In this document: positions 1-11,486 of the stretch, piece after piece
Layout: every line of letters begins with the position of its first letter
Numbering within the stretch: position 1 is the first letter of the stretch
Assembly: GCF_028583425.1 (NCBI RefSeq)
Contig: NC_072790.1
Span: forward strand, 155,056,397-155,120,396
Origin: Eublepharis macularius
Lineage: Eukaryota > Chordata > Lepidosauria > Squamata > Eublepharidae
DNA length: 64,000 nt
Direction of reading: 5' to 3'
The notes under the pieces: generated by a model
Seen by the model: only the letters and a program-made list of their open reading frames with translations
What the model was told of the DNA's origin: nothing
The model's database searches: none
Position numbers and translations under genes: made by a program

Positions 1-33
1 CTTTCAGCAGCTGATTTCTTATTTTTTCCCCAG

Positions 34-227
34 GTTTTTGGATTACATAAAACCAGCCCTTTAAGGTCCCATGCTGTGACAAAATGCAACTCACTAAAGC
101 AAGCCAAAGTTAGTGGCTTAAGGAAAAAAATAACAAGTGCAAAGAAGAAAAACCATCATAATGCTGAAAATAAGTCTGGACTGCAGGTGACAATCAATGA
201 ACTGTGGAAAAGCTTCCATTTTAAAAG
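34..227 (+). CDS. EXO1: EXO1 penultimate coding exon (exonuclease 1, C-terminal region)
   Basis: Exonuclease 1 is a nuclear 5'-3' exonuclease and flap endonuclease of the Rad2/XPG family, used in mismatch repair, end resection and replication. This exon lies in its regulatory C-terminal tail, outside the nuclease core. A polypyrimidine tract and AG (32-33) precede it, and a GTAAAT donor follows at 228. The frame from 34 is open for 64 codons plus two bases. A lysine-rich stretch (residue run KKKNHHNAENKSGLQ) leads into QVTINELW at 184-207, which matches the known EXO1 PCNA-interacting (PIP-box) segment. I identified the gene from recalled similarity of this tail to vertebrate EXO1. The upstream exons are outside the window. 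The last codon is split (AG|G) and is completed at 1906. Confidence 0.93.
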
Positions 228-1033
228 GTAAATTGTTTCAAGTATCAAGATAAAACTCCTTTCTTCTACTAGATTACAATACTTGAATCAGATTACTTCC
301 AAAGGCAGAGGGCAGTAGTGATGATCATTTGGCAGATAGTTAGCTTAAATGGCTTTCTGCCAAAGTATTGCTGATGTTGCTCTTGAAGCAAAAATGCTTT
401 TGTCTGAGGGCTGAGCTTTCCCTGGTTTTGCTGATGGCAGAAGATCTATTAAGAATGTGTGTTAAATACTGGACAGGCCTTATTCTCTCTAACACTAGTT
501 CTTGGAGAAAAACCTTGGGATTTCCCCACTAATTCCCGTGTTACAGAGCTAGAAGTAAACTTTGTCTTCTATGGTTATGGAACATGCTTCATGAGCAATT
601 TTTGAGCCAAGTAAAGATTTTAAAAGATAAAGATTTTTGAAAAAATGAAACTACTTGCTATCAGACTTTTTCTTTCTCTTCTTGAGAGCAAGTAATTCCT
701 TGAATGAACCTTTATCTGTCCAGTAAATGGATTCAGAATAATCATTTTGTCTATGAATTTTGTCTGCTCTCTTTTCACACATGCACACATATATAGTGCA
801 GGTGAGGTTGCCAGCTTCTGTGCTGGAGGCAACATCTGATACTCTTGAATAGCTTTGGGCAGTGAATATGCTGGTAGGGTTCTCCCATCCTAGTGCTGAA
901 AACAGTTTGCTCACTGGCTCTTTTGCCTTTGGGGTGAATTCTTGCTTGCCATAACAGACAGAGAGAAGGGCAGGCAAACAGTCCCTTGCAGCCCAGTGAC
1001 AGGACACACAGTTCCTGCTTAATGGCCCACTTT

Positions 1034-1181
1034 GGAGAGGGGCAGAGCAACGGCTTGGCATGCAGAAGGTCCCAGGCAATCCCTAGCATCTCCAGTTAAA
1101 GAGATGAGGTGGCAAGTGATGTGAAAGGTCTCTACCTAAAAACCTAGAGCCATTATCAGTCTGTGTAGATGGTACTGACCT
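1034..1181 (+). mobile_element. tRNA-derived SINE fragment (plus strand)
   Basis: The segment GGCTTGGCATGCAGAAGGTC at about 1052, followed by a degraded B-box region and AGCATCTCCAGTTAAAG, is the head of a reptile tRNA-like SINE. A second copy lies inverted at 9173-9378. The A-box side is damaged, and the element ends where the next SINE begins. It lies in the last EXO1 intron. Confidence 0.6.
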
Positions 1182-1184
1182 TGA

Positions 1185-1456
1185 TGATAATAATAATAAC
1201 AATAACAACAACAACAACATTCGATTTATATACCGCCCTTCAGGACAACTTAATGTCCACTCAGAGCAGTTTACAAAGTATGTTGTTATTATCCCCACAA
1301 CAAAACACCCTGTGAGGTAGGTGGGGCTGAGAGAGCTCCTAGAAGCTGTGACTGACCCAAGGTCACCCCGCTGGCTTCAAGTGGAGGAGTAGGGAATCAC
1401 ACCCGGCTCTCCAAATTAGAGTCCCGTGCTCTTAACCACTACACCAAACTGGCTTT
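1185..1456 (-). mobile_element. Sauria-type SINE, near full length (minus strand)
   Basis: Read on the minus strand it begins with the pol III A box TGGTGTAGTGGTTAAGAGC, has a B-box-like GGTGTGATTCC, then a conserved body, and ends GGCGGTATATAAATCGAATG followed by a (TTG)n/(TTA)n tail. This is the layout of Sauria SINEs, squamate elements with a tRNA-derived head and a 3' end shared with Bov-B LINEs, which supply their retrotransposition machinery. Further copies are at 18907 and 58430. Confidence 0.8.
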
Positions 1457-1905
1457 TATCGTATTATGATTCAGTTGTTTCACTCTGTTGTGCAATCTGG
1501 GGGGCAATGTTAAAAAAATGTAACAACAACTGCAGTTGCATCAGGTATAACTCTGTTTAGGATGACATTGTTGGCCGTATTATTTTAGATGCATCCATTA
1601 GTCCTGAAAGAACTAATCTGAAGTTCATATGAAAAGTTGATAAATGTTTTACTCAACTCATAGTTTCTTCAATAGCCTTTCACTTTCAAATTATGCAGAC
1701 AGTAAAGTCTGTTTTTGGCAATTAAAGCACATTTTAAGTAATTTTTCTAAAATGTGTGACATGTTAGTAGTCGAACTGAGAAGATCATTACATAGACCTG
1801 ACGGAGGCACCGTTATTTTGCTCTTAGCTGATCATTGAACTATGATCTTCAGGATCTTATATGTGCAAGTACTGAACAGTAATTCATTTTTCTTTCATTC
1901 TGCAG

Positions 1906-2047
1906 GCAATCTGAAAGGCTACCATCTTGTAAAAAACCAGAACCACTGTCTCCAATCAAAGATAACATCCAGCTCACTCCAGACATAGATGATGATTCTT
2001 TTAATAAACATGAATTCAGTCATGTACAGCGGAAAATATTTCAATGA
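1906..2047 (+). CDS. EXO1: EXO1 terminal coding exon with stop codon
   Basis: The last exon of EXO1 follows a 1678-bp intron. The acceptor is a pyrimidine-rich tract ending TGCAG at 1901-1905. The first base completes the split arginine codon, and 46 codons follow before TGA at 2045-2047. The segment SPIKDNIQLTPDID and the final residues RKIFQ match the conserved extreme C-terminus of vertebrate EXO1, the region known to contact mismatch-repair partners such as MSH2. No frameshift or premature stop is seen, so the gene looks functional here. The intron contains two SINEs (1034-1181 and 1185-1456). Confidence 0.93.
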
Positions 2048-2275
2048 ACTAATGTCACAGATCTGAACAACTTTATAATCATTGGCTGACAGTCTCTTCT
2101 AAACAGATTTGAATTAATTGTCCATATACAACACAAATCAAAGTATCATTTGCACCTGTTTGGACATGAGCTGTGATTTATAGAATTCATCAGAAATTTT
2201 GTCAGCTTCTGTTTTGTAAGAAGCAAATGAACAGTAAAGCATTTAACATAGGCTAAAATAAAATCATTTGAATAC
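2048..2275 (+). promoter_or_regulatory. EXO1: EXO1 3' UTR and poly(A) signal
   Basis: The sequence after the EXO1 stop codon is AT-rich and unique, with an AATAAA at 2257-2262 about 210 bp past the stop. That would give a short 3' UTR. Cleavage 10-30 bp later is inferred; longer isoforms cannot be excluded. Confidence 0.6.
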
Positions 2276-3430
2276 AAATTTATCTCCTGATTTTTAAAGA
2301 AGAAAACAAACATTTTTACAAAGCATGCTACAATGCTGAGGAATGAAAGATTTAGGTTACAAAAGTTATGGCCATTGGTTTGGGTAGGGCTCTACAGATC
2401 CATGAGTTTTTTTGCTTGTGTAAAAGGACTGTCCCATCTCCACAGCAGCCCCATGAAAACCAGAAGCCTTCTGCAGAGGGTCTGGTGAACCTGCAGCCTT
2501 CCCTTGAATCACATGGTGCTTTGCTGCCAAGAGTCTCTGACCCTTAACTCCTTCTTGGAAAGATCATTTTGTTCAAAGTCCTACATACAGAGGATCAAAT
2601 CCTGAGTCAGTACATACATGTGATTCTGTTCAGGAAAAGGAGTAAAGCTTTTTAATAAATTGAAGTGAATTATGGGCTGAGTCCTACCAGTAGTGAACAG
2701 AGTTGGTGGAACATATTTCTTGGCTCCTCAGTGCAGCTGTTGCTCCCCTTAAAAAACGCCGAGAGTTGAGGGACCCATAGGTGCAATGTGGGACAGGATG
2801 TGGGAGGCTACAATTCCAGGAGGAAAACCAGCAGATATATATCCCCTCCCCACCACTGTGGGCAAAAGAGCAGCCAGTTTGGATTCAAACTCTTACATTG
2901 TTTAAAGAACATATGGTAGAGTTGGTCCACTCTTAGAACAGTGTCTGTTATCAAGTAGAGGCGATGGGGTCACCCAGAAACATTCATGCTATATTTTGTG
3001 AATTCTGTGAATGCTAATTTCGTATGAATCTTTTTAAAATAGATTTTTCCCTTTGAATTTCAGAAAATGTATCTGATCTGTGGAATGGATAAGACAAGGT
3101 AATGTGTTGATGTAGGGATTTTTTTTTCTTTTTGCCCAGTGCATTTACTTGGCATTTAAAACTAATTACATAGAACCTTTCAATTGAACAGCCAGCTTAC
3201 TCAGCTGCTGCAGAAGTGAGAACCTGATGGAAACTGTGTGTATAAAGCATTCAGTCAGATAATGCCTAATTATCTGGAGGCGAGATGGAAGGCAACTCTG
3301 ACAGATTGTGTGCTTTAAAAAGCCTGGAAGGGCTGTACATACACAGCTGCAGGACTGTTAAGGAATAATCCCTCACAGAATCAGAAAGCTTTGAGTAACA
3401 GGCTATTCCAAGGGATCTGATTGGATGGCA
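2276..3430. other. Intergenic, no gene recognised
   Basis: Downstream of EXO1. I see no coding pattern, RNA gene or clear repeat family in this 1.15 kb of moderately AT-rich sequence. Confidence 0.5.
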
Positions 3431-3439
3431 TGAACTAGA

Positions 3440-4595
3440 AACAGGAGGGTCTGTTTTCAGTGCTAGTAGAGAGAGAGATCAAGTGTGAAGAGTTGGGAGA
3501 CAGAGTCCTAACGGACAGCAGTTTTAACACCAGCAGGAGAACTGGGGAAAGTTGGCAAGGAGATTTAGGAAGTAGGTGCGCAGACTCCCAAATGGGCCAA
3601 AGAAAGGGGATAGATCTTCTAAGGAGAGGAGATTTTCCCTACCCTTCTTCACTCTGGAGAGTGAAGAGATAACTGCTTGGATGAGGTTGGAAACTGCCTG
3701 TGGAGACCTTCATATTCAGTTAACAACTGAAGGAAAGCACTGGTGTGTGAAAAAGGGATTGGGGTACTGGAAAGTGGGTACCAGCATTCCTAACTTCAGA
3801 AAAGAGAATACTAAAAGAAAGTATACTAGAGTGCCTGAGAAAATACAAGGGAACCAAAACCTTAAAACAGAAGCCTTTATCTATGAAGAACTGAAGCAGA
3901 TCAAAGAATAGAAATTTTGGGAACAAAACTCAGGAGCAACAATCAGATTTCATGTGATTCCAGAAGCATTTGGGGACTTAGAGAACAGATTTCAAAAGTT
4001 AAATCAAAATTACTTGAAAGTGCAAGGTGACTTCCCGGAGGCTGAGCAAATTTTAAGAATTAATTACAAGTATGCAAGTTGGAACAAGGTACCTCAAGAT
4101 ATATTGGTCATTTTTACTCATAAAAAGTCGAGGTACAATTTTATTACAACACAGAAAGGAAGCACTGAAAATTGAAGGGAAAGAAATGCAAATAGTTCAA
4201 GACCTGCCACCAAATATAATAAATAAAAAGAATTTGGATATCTAAAGCAATTCTTGGAGCAGAGACAAATAAGATATCGCTGGAAAATTCCTTTTGCCCT
4301 AGAAATATTCCTGGCTTAGGGCACAAAAATAATAACAGGTAAAGAGGATTGTTGTTGGTGAAGACCGCCATCTTGGGGATTGAAATCTAATTTTATGATT
4401 GTATGCTTTTAATGTGATTTTAACCTGTATTTTATGTTTGATGTACTGCTTGCAGGAAGGACGGGATATAAAATGAATAATAATAAATACTTCTACAAGA
4501 CTTGGAAACAGAGAACAGTGATCAAAGTCTGAGCTGAGAAGACGTGGGCCTTCAACCAGAGAGAAAGAGGAAGCAATCAATAAGAAAAGGAGGGA
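3440..4595 (+). pseudogene. Old L1 element, 5' region and ORF1 remnant
   Basis: This is the left part of an old L1 in the plus orientation. A frame running from about 3576 to 4175, broken by TAG at 3909, has the layout of an L1 ORF1 protein, the RNA-binding chaperone of L1. The segment IRFHVIPE followed by RINYKYASWNKVPQDILV aligns by eye with the RRM and C-terminal domain of the intact ORF1 at 61122-61904 (LRFRGLPE, then YRVNSRIATQRKLPRDVIV). Near 4377-4492 there is a short SINE/LINE-like tail (GCAGGAAGGACGGGATATAAA). A younger L1 inserted at 4596 separates this part from its ORF2 remains at 7336. Confidence 0.7.
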
Positions 4596-7318
4596 AGGAC
4601 AGTGATCAATGCTATTGAATATTATGACAAGCGTTGTGACAAAGAGGTTGGTTTCTTCTTTGTTGACGCTGAAAAAGCGTTTGACAATTTAAACTGGGAC
4701 TTTATGTTTGCCACTATGGAAAAGCTACAATTGGGAGAAAGATTCATCAGAGCAATTAAGGAAATTTACAGAGACCAGACTGCAGCAATCGTGGTGAATG
4801 ATGAAGTGACCAAGAAACTGACGATAAGTAAAGGAACAAGACAAGGTTGCCCGTTGTCTCCACTGTTGTTCATTTTAGTATTGGAGATTCTGATGATACA
4901 AATACGACAAGATGAGGAAATTCGTGGAATAAAAATAAAGGACTATTCATATAAGGTCAGAGCATTTGCGGATGACATAATGTTAATTGTAGAGGACCCA
5001 TTGGAGAACATGCCAAGAGTGATAGATAAGATCAAGGAGTTTGGAGACTTGGCAGGTTTTTATATCAACAAAAAGAAGTCAAAGATATTATGTAAAAATA
5101 TGACTAAGCAGAAACAACAATTATTAACGGAAACAACGGACTGTGAAGTAACAAGCAAAGTGAAATATTTGGGAGTCGAATTAACTGCAAAGAACATAGA
5201 TTTATTCAAAAACAATTATGAAAAACTATGGACTCAGATAGAGAGAGACTTGATTAAATGGAACAGACTGAATTTGTCATGGTTGGGTAGGATTGCAGCA
5301 GTTAAGATGAATGTGTTACCAAGAGTAATGTTTTTGCTACAGACAATACCAATCATCAGAGACTCTAAACAATTTGAAAAATGGCAGAGGAAAATATCAG
5401 ATTTTGTTTGGGCAGGCAAGAAGCCTCGAGTGAAAGTGAAAGTTTTACAAGATGCAAAGGAAAGAGGCGGAATGCAACTGCCCAATCTGAGACTTTATCA
5501 TGATGCAATCTGCCTAGTTTGGTTGAAAGAATGGATGACATTAAAGAACAAGAAACTACTAGCCCTAGAGGGATATAAAAAAATATTTGGATGGCACGCA
5601 TATTTATGGCATGACAAAGTAAAGGTCAACTCGATGTCCCTGCACCATTTTGTACGGAGAAGTCTGTACATGATCTGGAAGAAGTACAGAATTTATCTAC
5701 AAGAAGGAACTCCCTTTTGGGTGGTTCCATATGAGGTGATAGACCCGAGAGCTGTTGATAATGAACAACAATGTTTAACGTATAAAGAAATAACTAAAAC
5801 TGAAGCATCCAAACTTAGAATAAAGACGCAAGAGGAACTATCACCTAATTACGACTGGTTCCAGTATAGACAGATCAGAGACTTATATAACTCGGACTCT
5901 GTAAAGGGAGGTATACGAATAGAGAATTCGGAACTAGAGCAGACCCTTCTTAAAGAAGACAAGAAAAGAATATCCAAGGTATACCAAGTACTGTTGAAAT
6001 GGTATACCGAGGATGAGACAGTTAAAACACAAATGGTGAAATGGGCTATAAATTTTAATAAAGAAATAACAATGGAGGCATGGGAATACTTGTGGAAAAC
6101 TACAATGAAGACAACGACATGTACTAATATTAAAGAGAACATTTACAAAATGATCTATCGTTGGTACATGACACCAAAGAAGATTGCGCTAGGGAATTTG
6201 AACACTTCTAATAAATGCTGGAAATGTAAGAAGCATGAGGGCTCCCTCTATCATATGTGGTGGTCGTGTGAGGTAGCCAGGCAGTACTGGGGGGAAATAA
6301 TAAGAGAAATGAGTGAAATTTTACAATTTCAAATTAATGAGAACCCAGAACTCCTGCTACTGAACTTGGGAATGGAGGGAATTCCAGCCCAACACAGGAC
6401 GTTGATATTTTATATGTCAGCAGCAGCTAGACTTTTGTATGCGCAAAAATGGAAAGTACAAGAAGTGCCAACTATTGAAGATTGGATTTACAAATTGCTG
6501 TATATGGCTGAAATGGATAAGATGACAAGAAAACTGAGAGATCTGGACTCAGGGCAGTTCAACATAGACTGGGAGAAGCTGAAACAATACCTGGAGAAGA
6601 AATGGGAGGTGGGAGGAAAACTGTGGCAGTTTGAGAACTACTGAAGTACTGAAGTAGAGGGGGGAGACTTTACCGGGGGGAGAAGAGATAAATGTGAATT
6701 AATAAGCAGTTAGACTAATAGATTGACATATATATAGATATATATAGGTTAACGAACAGAATATAGATAGAAAATAATTAACTATAAGGATTAAATATAA
6801 GGATTGATTAACTAACAATATTTTCTTTCTTTGGTAAGTTTTGTAAAATGTACCAAACTGAATGTCTGAAGATACAGATGAGTCCAATTGATTGACTACG
6901 TGATGAGAGTTATACAGAATTATTACAAAAAGATAGAATGAGTAATATATAGAGAATAAGTCAAATTGTTTGATTTAAATGAATGTATGATTTACATGGT
7001 TTATGATATATAGAAATATTTGAAATTGAAAAATGGGATAAATTGTTTATCTAAGATGGAAACAAAGACTTACAGTTTGGGTATACAATGTTAAAAATAG
7101 TTAAGGGTGTACTGCTTAGATTAATGGAGAATATATATTTGTTGTAGATAGAGGAATCTAATAGAAGTAAGGGAAAGGGGACAAAGGGTCGGAAAGCTGT
7201 TGGAAGTCAACAAAAGGGGGGGAAAGGGAGGGGGTTAGAGATGAAAAATTGGGGAAAATTGAATGTAAATGTAAAAATAATGGATTCTAACCCAATAAAA
7301 AAATTTTCAAAAAAAAAA
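4596..7318 (+). mobile_element. 5'-truncated young L1 with target-site duplication
   Basis: This is a 2.72-kb L1 3' fragment comprising the ORF2 C-terminal two thirds, a 3' UTR (6645-7300) with a G-rich tract near 7214, AATAAA near 7295 and an A-tail. It is flanked by a perfect 17-bp target duplication, AATAAGAAAAGGAGGGA, at 4579-4595 and 7319-7335. It inserted into an older L1. Its ORF2 is nearly identical at DNA level to the intact copy at the right end of the window (from 63613), so both belong to one recent subfamily. Confidence 0.92.
4602..6644 (+). pseudogene. L1 ORF2 fragment: reverse transcriptase and C-terminal Cys-rich domain
   Basis: An uninterrupted 680-codon frame, lacking the N-terminal endonuclease because of 5' truncation. 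It starts just before the RT palm: DAEKAFDNLNW gives the first catalytic aspartate (motif A), GTRQGCPLSPLLF is the RT motif B segment, and AFADDIM holds the FADD catalytic pair. Near the C-terminus (6217-6280) CWKCKKHEGSLYHMWWSC forms the L1-type Cys/His motif. The frame shows no stop or frameshift, so the insertion is recent. With no EN domain and no promoter it should be inactive. Confidence 0.9.
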
Positions 7319-7335
7319 AATAAGAAAAGGAGGGA

Positions 7336-8231
7336 GGGCGGAAAAGAGAGGAGAAAAATGAATAGAATTAAAAAATAATTTCAGTGAATTTGAATGGTTT
7401 AAACTCACCTTCTATAAGATAAGAAGCTTCAATCAACTAGGGAAATTAAAAGCAGACATTGTATGTATTCAAGAGACCCATATTTTAAAAGATCAAGAAT
7501 AGCTATTAAATTGTAAAAAACTGGGCAAGGTTTTATACAGCATCATTGAAAATAAAGAAAAAAAGGTGTGGCAATTTATATTAACAACCAGAGTCTGGAG
7601 GTTCTTGAAGAACTCCAAGATAATAATGGAAGATAAACATCAATTTAAACATCAAATTATGAGAACCAGTATGTACATTGATGTCAATATATGCACCTAA
7701 CAATTCTAAGAAGGAATATTTTGAAAAGTATTATCAAGTACTATTAAATTTTCAAGAAGGGGAAATTTTAATTTTTGGAGATATGAATGGGGTGCTAGAT
7801 TTCAAAACAGAAATCTAAAAATCTGGGAGGGGAATTCCCCAAATGTGGATTCAGCTTTATGCACATCCTGGAACTTGAATGTGTCTGGAAGCTATTGCAC
7901 CCAAGGGAGAGAAACTATACGTATTTTTCAGATAGACATCAAACGTACTCCAGAATAGATATATTTTGGGTATCTAAAAATTTAATCACAAAAGTTGAGA
8001 AAGCAGAGATTCTTCCAAGGATTTTGGCTGATCATAATCTGACAGAGCTAAATTGGCAGAAAAAAGATGGAAGTTAAATGAGACAGGAAGAAGTTGTACA
8101 AAAATTTAAGAAAGAACTGATGGAATATTTCAAGACGAACGCCATAATCGATGTTAATTCAGCAACAATATGGGAAGCTAATAAAGCTTATATTAGAGAA
8201 ACTTTACTGGCCATAGATGCACAAAGGTTAA
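7336..8231 (+). pseudogene. Old L1 ORF2 remnant (endonuclease domain)
   Basis: This continues the older L1 after the young insertion. AP-endonuclease landmarks are recognisable across several frames: VCIQETH near 7460-7480, FGDMNGVLD near 7776-7800 and SRIDIFWVSK near 7950-7980, followed by LADHN and an ORF2 linker segment ending near 8231. Numerous stops and frameshifts make it non-functional. It is far more diverged than the L1 copies at 4596 and 60206. Confidence 0.75.
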
Positions 8232-9172
8232 AAAAATGCCTCTGGTGCCATTTCTGCTTTTTAAGGATGTGGGAACATCATAAACACTTCGAAGGGTGCT
8301 TGGAGGAAGTGTCAACCCAACCGTATCTGAAGGTAAGTGCTCCCTTCTGCCATTTCTCTATTAGTCAACAGAAGGAGCAAAGGGTCTGATTCCAAATATT
8401 CCCTTTATATGAAGGCAACAACATGTTTCTTACCATACTGGGCAGAAAGGGACTTGTGTTTGAAACAACTGCTATAACCTCTAACTTACGAGACTGTCTG
8501 CCCCTGTGTGGAAAAGTTTGGCAGTTCTCCACTGCCCACATAGTAAAAATAGATAGAAGTCCTGTAATGATTAAGTTTGGACTGAAACCTGAAATGTCTT
8601 TAGTCCAAACCATGCAGGCCAGATGCTCATCCTTGTCTGGACTATATGATAGTACAGACAAAAATGACATCCTGCTTCTTGCTCTATGTGCAGGCTCCCT
8701 CCTTGCACACCCATGTTTACACAGCTGGAAAAGGTAAAGACCAGACAACCCTCACGTACTAGCCATTTCTACCGACACTTTGCTGAGTGCAGATTTTTAT
8801 CAGTTACAAATTACTTTTATAGAATCTTGGGTCCAAGATTCTATTGGGTACAAGATTAAAGATGTAGCTGCAAGTATTAAATGTTTGGTCTGATGCAGCG
8901 AGAAGGGGAGCGGTCTTGGAGGACAGCCAGTCACAGCAATCTCAGCCTTCTAATTAAGTGTTCTGCTTCATCTCTTCCTTTCTATGTCCCAGGAAATAGA
9001 TGGCTATTGCTAAACTGATGGACTGTGTTAAAACTACTGACAGCAGTGATTTTTGGAAGGAGGAGATTCCTAATACAAGCTACCCATGCACTCCCACTTC
9101 AGCAAACTGTTCCATTACAAGTCATACTCAAACTCAAATTCTCTGACATTCAAGCTAGCCTATAAAAGGTCT
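8232..9172. other. Intergenic, no gene recognised
   Basis: No recognisable gene. Open frames of about 100-127 codons on both strands near 8365-8748 overlap one another and have no domain I recognise, so I regard them as chance. Confidence 0.4.
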
Positions 9173-9378
9173 GAACACATGAAGCTGCCATATACTGAAT
9201 CAGACGTCCATCAAGGTCAGTATTATCTACTCAGACTAGCAGGGGCTCTCAAGGGTCTTAGGGAGAGTTTCCTCACATCACTACTACCTGGCCCCTTAAA
9301 GTGGCGATGCCAGAGATTGAACCTGGGCCCTTCTGCATGCCAAGCATATGCTCTGCCACTGAGCCACGCACCCTCCGG
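9173..9378 (-). mobile_element. tRNA-derived SINE (minus strand)
   Basis: On the minus strand the head reads GTGGCTCAGTGGCAGAGCAT (A box), then GCTTGGCATGCAGAAGG and a B-box-like GGTTCAATCTC. The body runs to a tail beginning TCAGTATATGGCAGCTTCA. The head resembles a tRNA with an alanine-type anticodon arm. It belongs to the same family as 1034-1181. Confidence 0.75.
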
Positions 9379-10138
9379 CTTTGTTTCTGCTAGTCGTCCT
9401 CTCCAAATGAATTTACTCTTGTTAATGTGGAGATGACTGGAATCAGAAGGCTCACAGGAGACAACAGAAGCTTAGTAGACCTCAGCTGTGAGGCCTAGAC
9501 ACTCTTGAACACAGTAAAAAAATGGCATTTTAGGTGAGTGTGCTTATTGATTCCATTAACGGGGCTGGAAATCAAAGAAAAACGACATGTCCTATGCAGC
9601 CCAGTGGGAAATGACTTCCCTGGACTTTTGGTTGTCAGTTTTCTTTGAAAAGCCTGGAAAGACCCAAGCTCTTTCTGAGAAGAATAACTCCGAGATAATT
9701 TTGTATCATCATGCGACAGGAATTAGTTGAAGACTTTCTAGGTTTCAAGAATTGATCCCCTAACATTTCCTGTAGCAACTAAGCACAAAGGGGGTAGGTT
9801 AGAATGCACATTCATTCCTCTCCTCTCTATCTATCCTACCCCTCCCCCCCCCCACACACCCAATTTTGTTATACTCATGCCTTCTGTATGGAGTATTTAC
9901 TGCTTGGCTATACCACCTGCAAGAACACTGGACTGTCCTGGCCTTCTGAATAGTGTCTGAGGAAGATCATCCTTTGCAAATGCTGGAGTTACCTGTCCCT
10001 TTCCAGGATTTTGCACTAGAACTTGGATTATGTTCTGCAAGATAAATAGCTTTACTAGTTTTATATAATCTCTAAGAGGGGCAAAAAGAATTCCTGCAGC
10101 CATCTATTGGCAAAGTTTCACCTTTAGATTTCCATTAT

Positions 10139-10205
10139 AGAGCAGGTGGCTGGACTAGATGACTTGTATGATCTCCCCCCCACCCCCATGATTCTGTATG
10201 AAAAA
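10139..10205 (+). mobile_element. CR1-type LINE 3' tail
   Basis: The segment GGCTGGACTAGATGACTTG, a short body, then CATGATTCTGTATG is the typical 3' end of CR1 LINEs, which finish in an 8-bp ATTCTRTG-like repeat. Only about 65 bp are present, as is usual for heavily 5'-truncated CR1 copies. Confidence 0.55.
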
Positions 10206-10221
10206 CCAATACCTGATGCAG

Positions 10222-10345
10222 ATAGGTCAAGACGGGTAGCCATGTTAGCCTGTCTGTAGCAGTAGAAAAGAACAAGAGTCCAGTAGCACCTATAAGACTA
10301 ACAAAATTTGTGGTAGGGTATGAGCTTTCGTGAGCCACAGCTCAC
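10222..10345 (+). repeat. Interspersed repeat of uncertain class
   Basis: The landmarks GGTAGCCATGTTAGCCTGTC, AGTCCAGTAGCACCTATAAG and GAGCTTTCGTGAGCCACAGC mark a very common amniote repeat. A related end is seen inverted near 22640-22735. I recognise the pattern but cannot assign its class from the sequence. Confidence 0.5.
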
Positions 10346-11143
10346 TTCTTCACATGCAGACTGAGGTAGCAGATTGAGGTAGAATTCTAGAATTTGCCAC
10401 TTCAAAGGTTTGTGAGGCAGCATTCATAGATTTAAACCCAAGTGTAGATTAGTTTTGACTTCTCGTTTAAGGTTTTTATTTTACTGGTTGCCAATAATCA
10501 ACCCATATTCTTTGGTAAAGATCAGAATCTACTGAACAGAATCTTTCACTGATTGCAGATTCAATATATTCCTTCCAGGAACTCATTTGCTTCATTTAAA
10601 AAGTCTCAATTTGTCTTTTTTAGAGGACAACATGAAAATAACTTTATAGGGTGTATTTATTTTTATTCCCAATCCCCTCAAAGTGCCAGCTGTGTACTAT
10701 AAAGCAAAAAGTGATTTCCTCAGCATGTAATTTCTACAGTCACTGGTAAAGACCAATGAAATATTACAAGCTCCACATGTTTAAAAATGTTCACTTTTAA
10801 TAGGTAGTTGAAGTTGCTAAGCAACCTGCAGTTTGGCTAATAGGCCATAATCTTAATCACAATGCAGCTGGGATGTGCTTGCTGTGTCTAAAATCTTACA
10901 CAGATGTGCAAGTCTCCAAAACAAATTAATATTTGTGTTGGATTAAAAAGCAAGCTCATAGAGGTTAGCTGCAATGAACACATCCATCTTGTCACTAAGA
11001 TAAATACATGATATAATTTCAGTGGGTGTGGATCATCGCTGACTTGCTTTTGGTTTCCTGTGTCTGAAAAAACAGTTGCCACTAATAACCTTCTTCCAGC
11101 AAGAGAATGATGCTGAACCTCCTCTCTCTTCTCTCCCTTTCCC

Positions 11144-11175
<32 letters not shown>

Positions 11176-11486
11176 CGTGCGCGCAAAACCACATATACTA
11201 GGTAGGATTCTGCAATACAATAGAAGATGAGAAGTTTAACAATGCAGTTCCATTTGCACAAGACGCTGCACAAAAACTACTGTAAAGTCAACTGGTCCCC
11301 CGTCCCCCCCCCCCCATTTCCAATCAGTGTTGCTGTGTACATAAATCTTTTGATGCAGTCATTACAGTCCAGTTTGGAAGTGTGATAAGATTTGAATTAA
11401 GAAGTTGTAGGGAAAGGGAGTTGCTGAAATATCCCTTTGCAAGCAGCAGCATTTGATAGAATACAGTCAATCTGACGTAGCATAAT
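10346..11486. other. Intergenic with a (TG)n microsatellite
   Basis: No gene is seen. A dinucleotide (TG)n tract occupies about 11144-11184, grading into GCGTGCGTGCGCGC. A run of C residues lies near 11307. Confidence 0.6.

Noticed and set aside
651-1079. 142-codon minus-strand frame in the EXO1 intron
   Set aside because: It runs through a SINE fragment antisense to EXO1 and has no recognisable domain; treated as chance.
8365-8748. 127-codon minus-strand frame overlapping a 104-codon plus-strand frame
   Set aside because: Mutually overlapping, no motif, no splice context; treated as chance.
9173-9378. tRNA gene
   Set aside because: A and B boxes are present, but the cloverleaf is degraded and attached to a SINE body with several related copies. 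The same applies to the other SINE heads.
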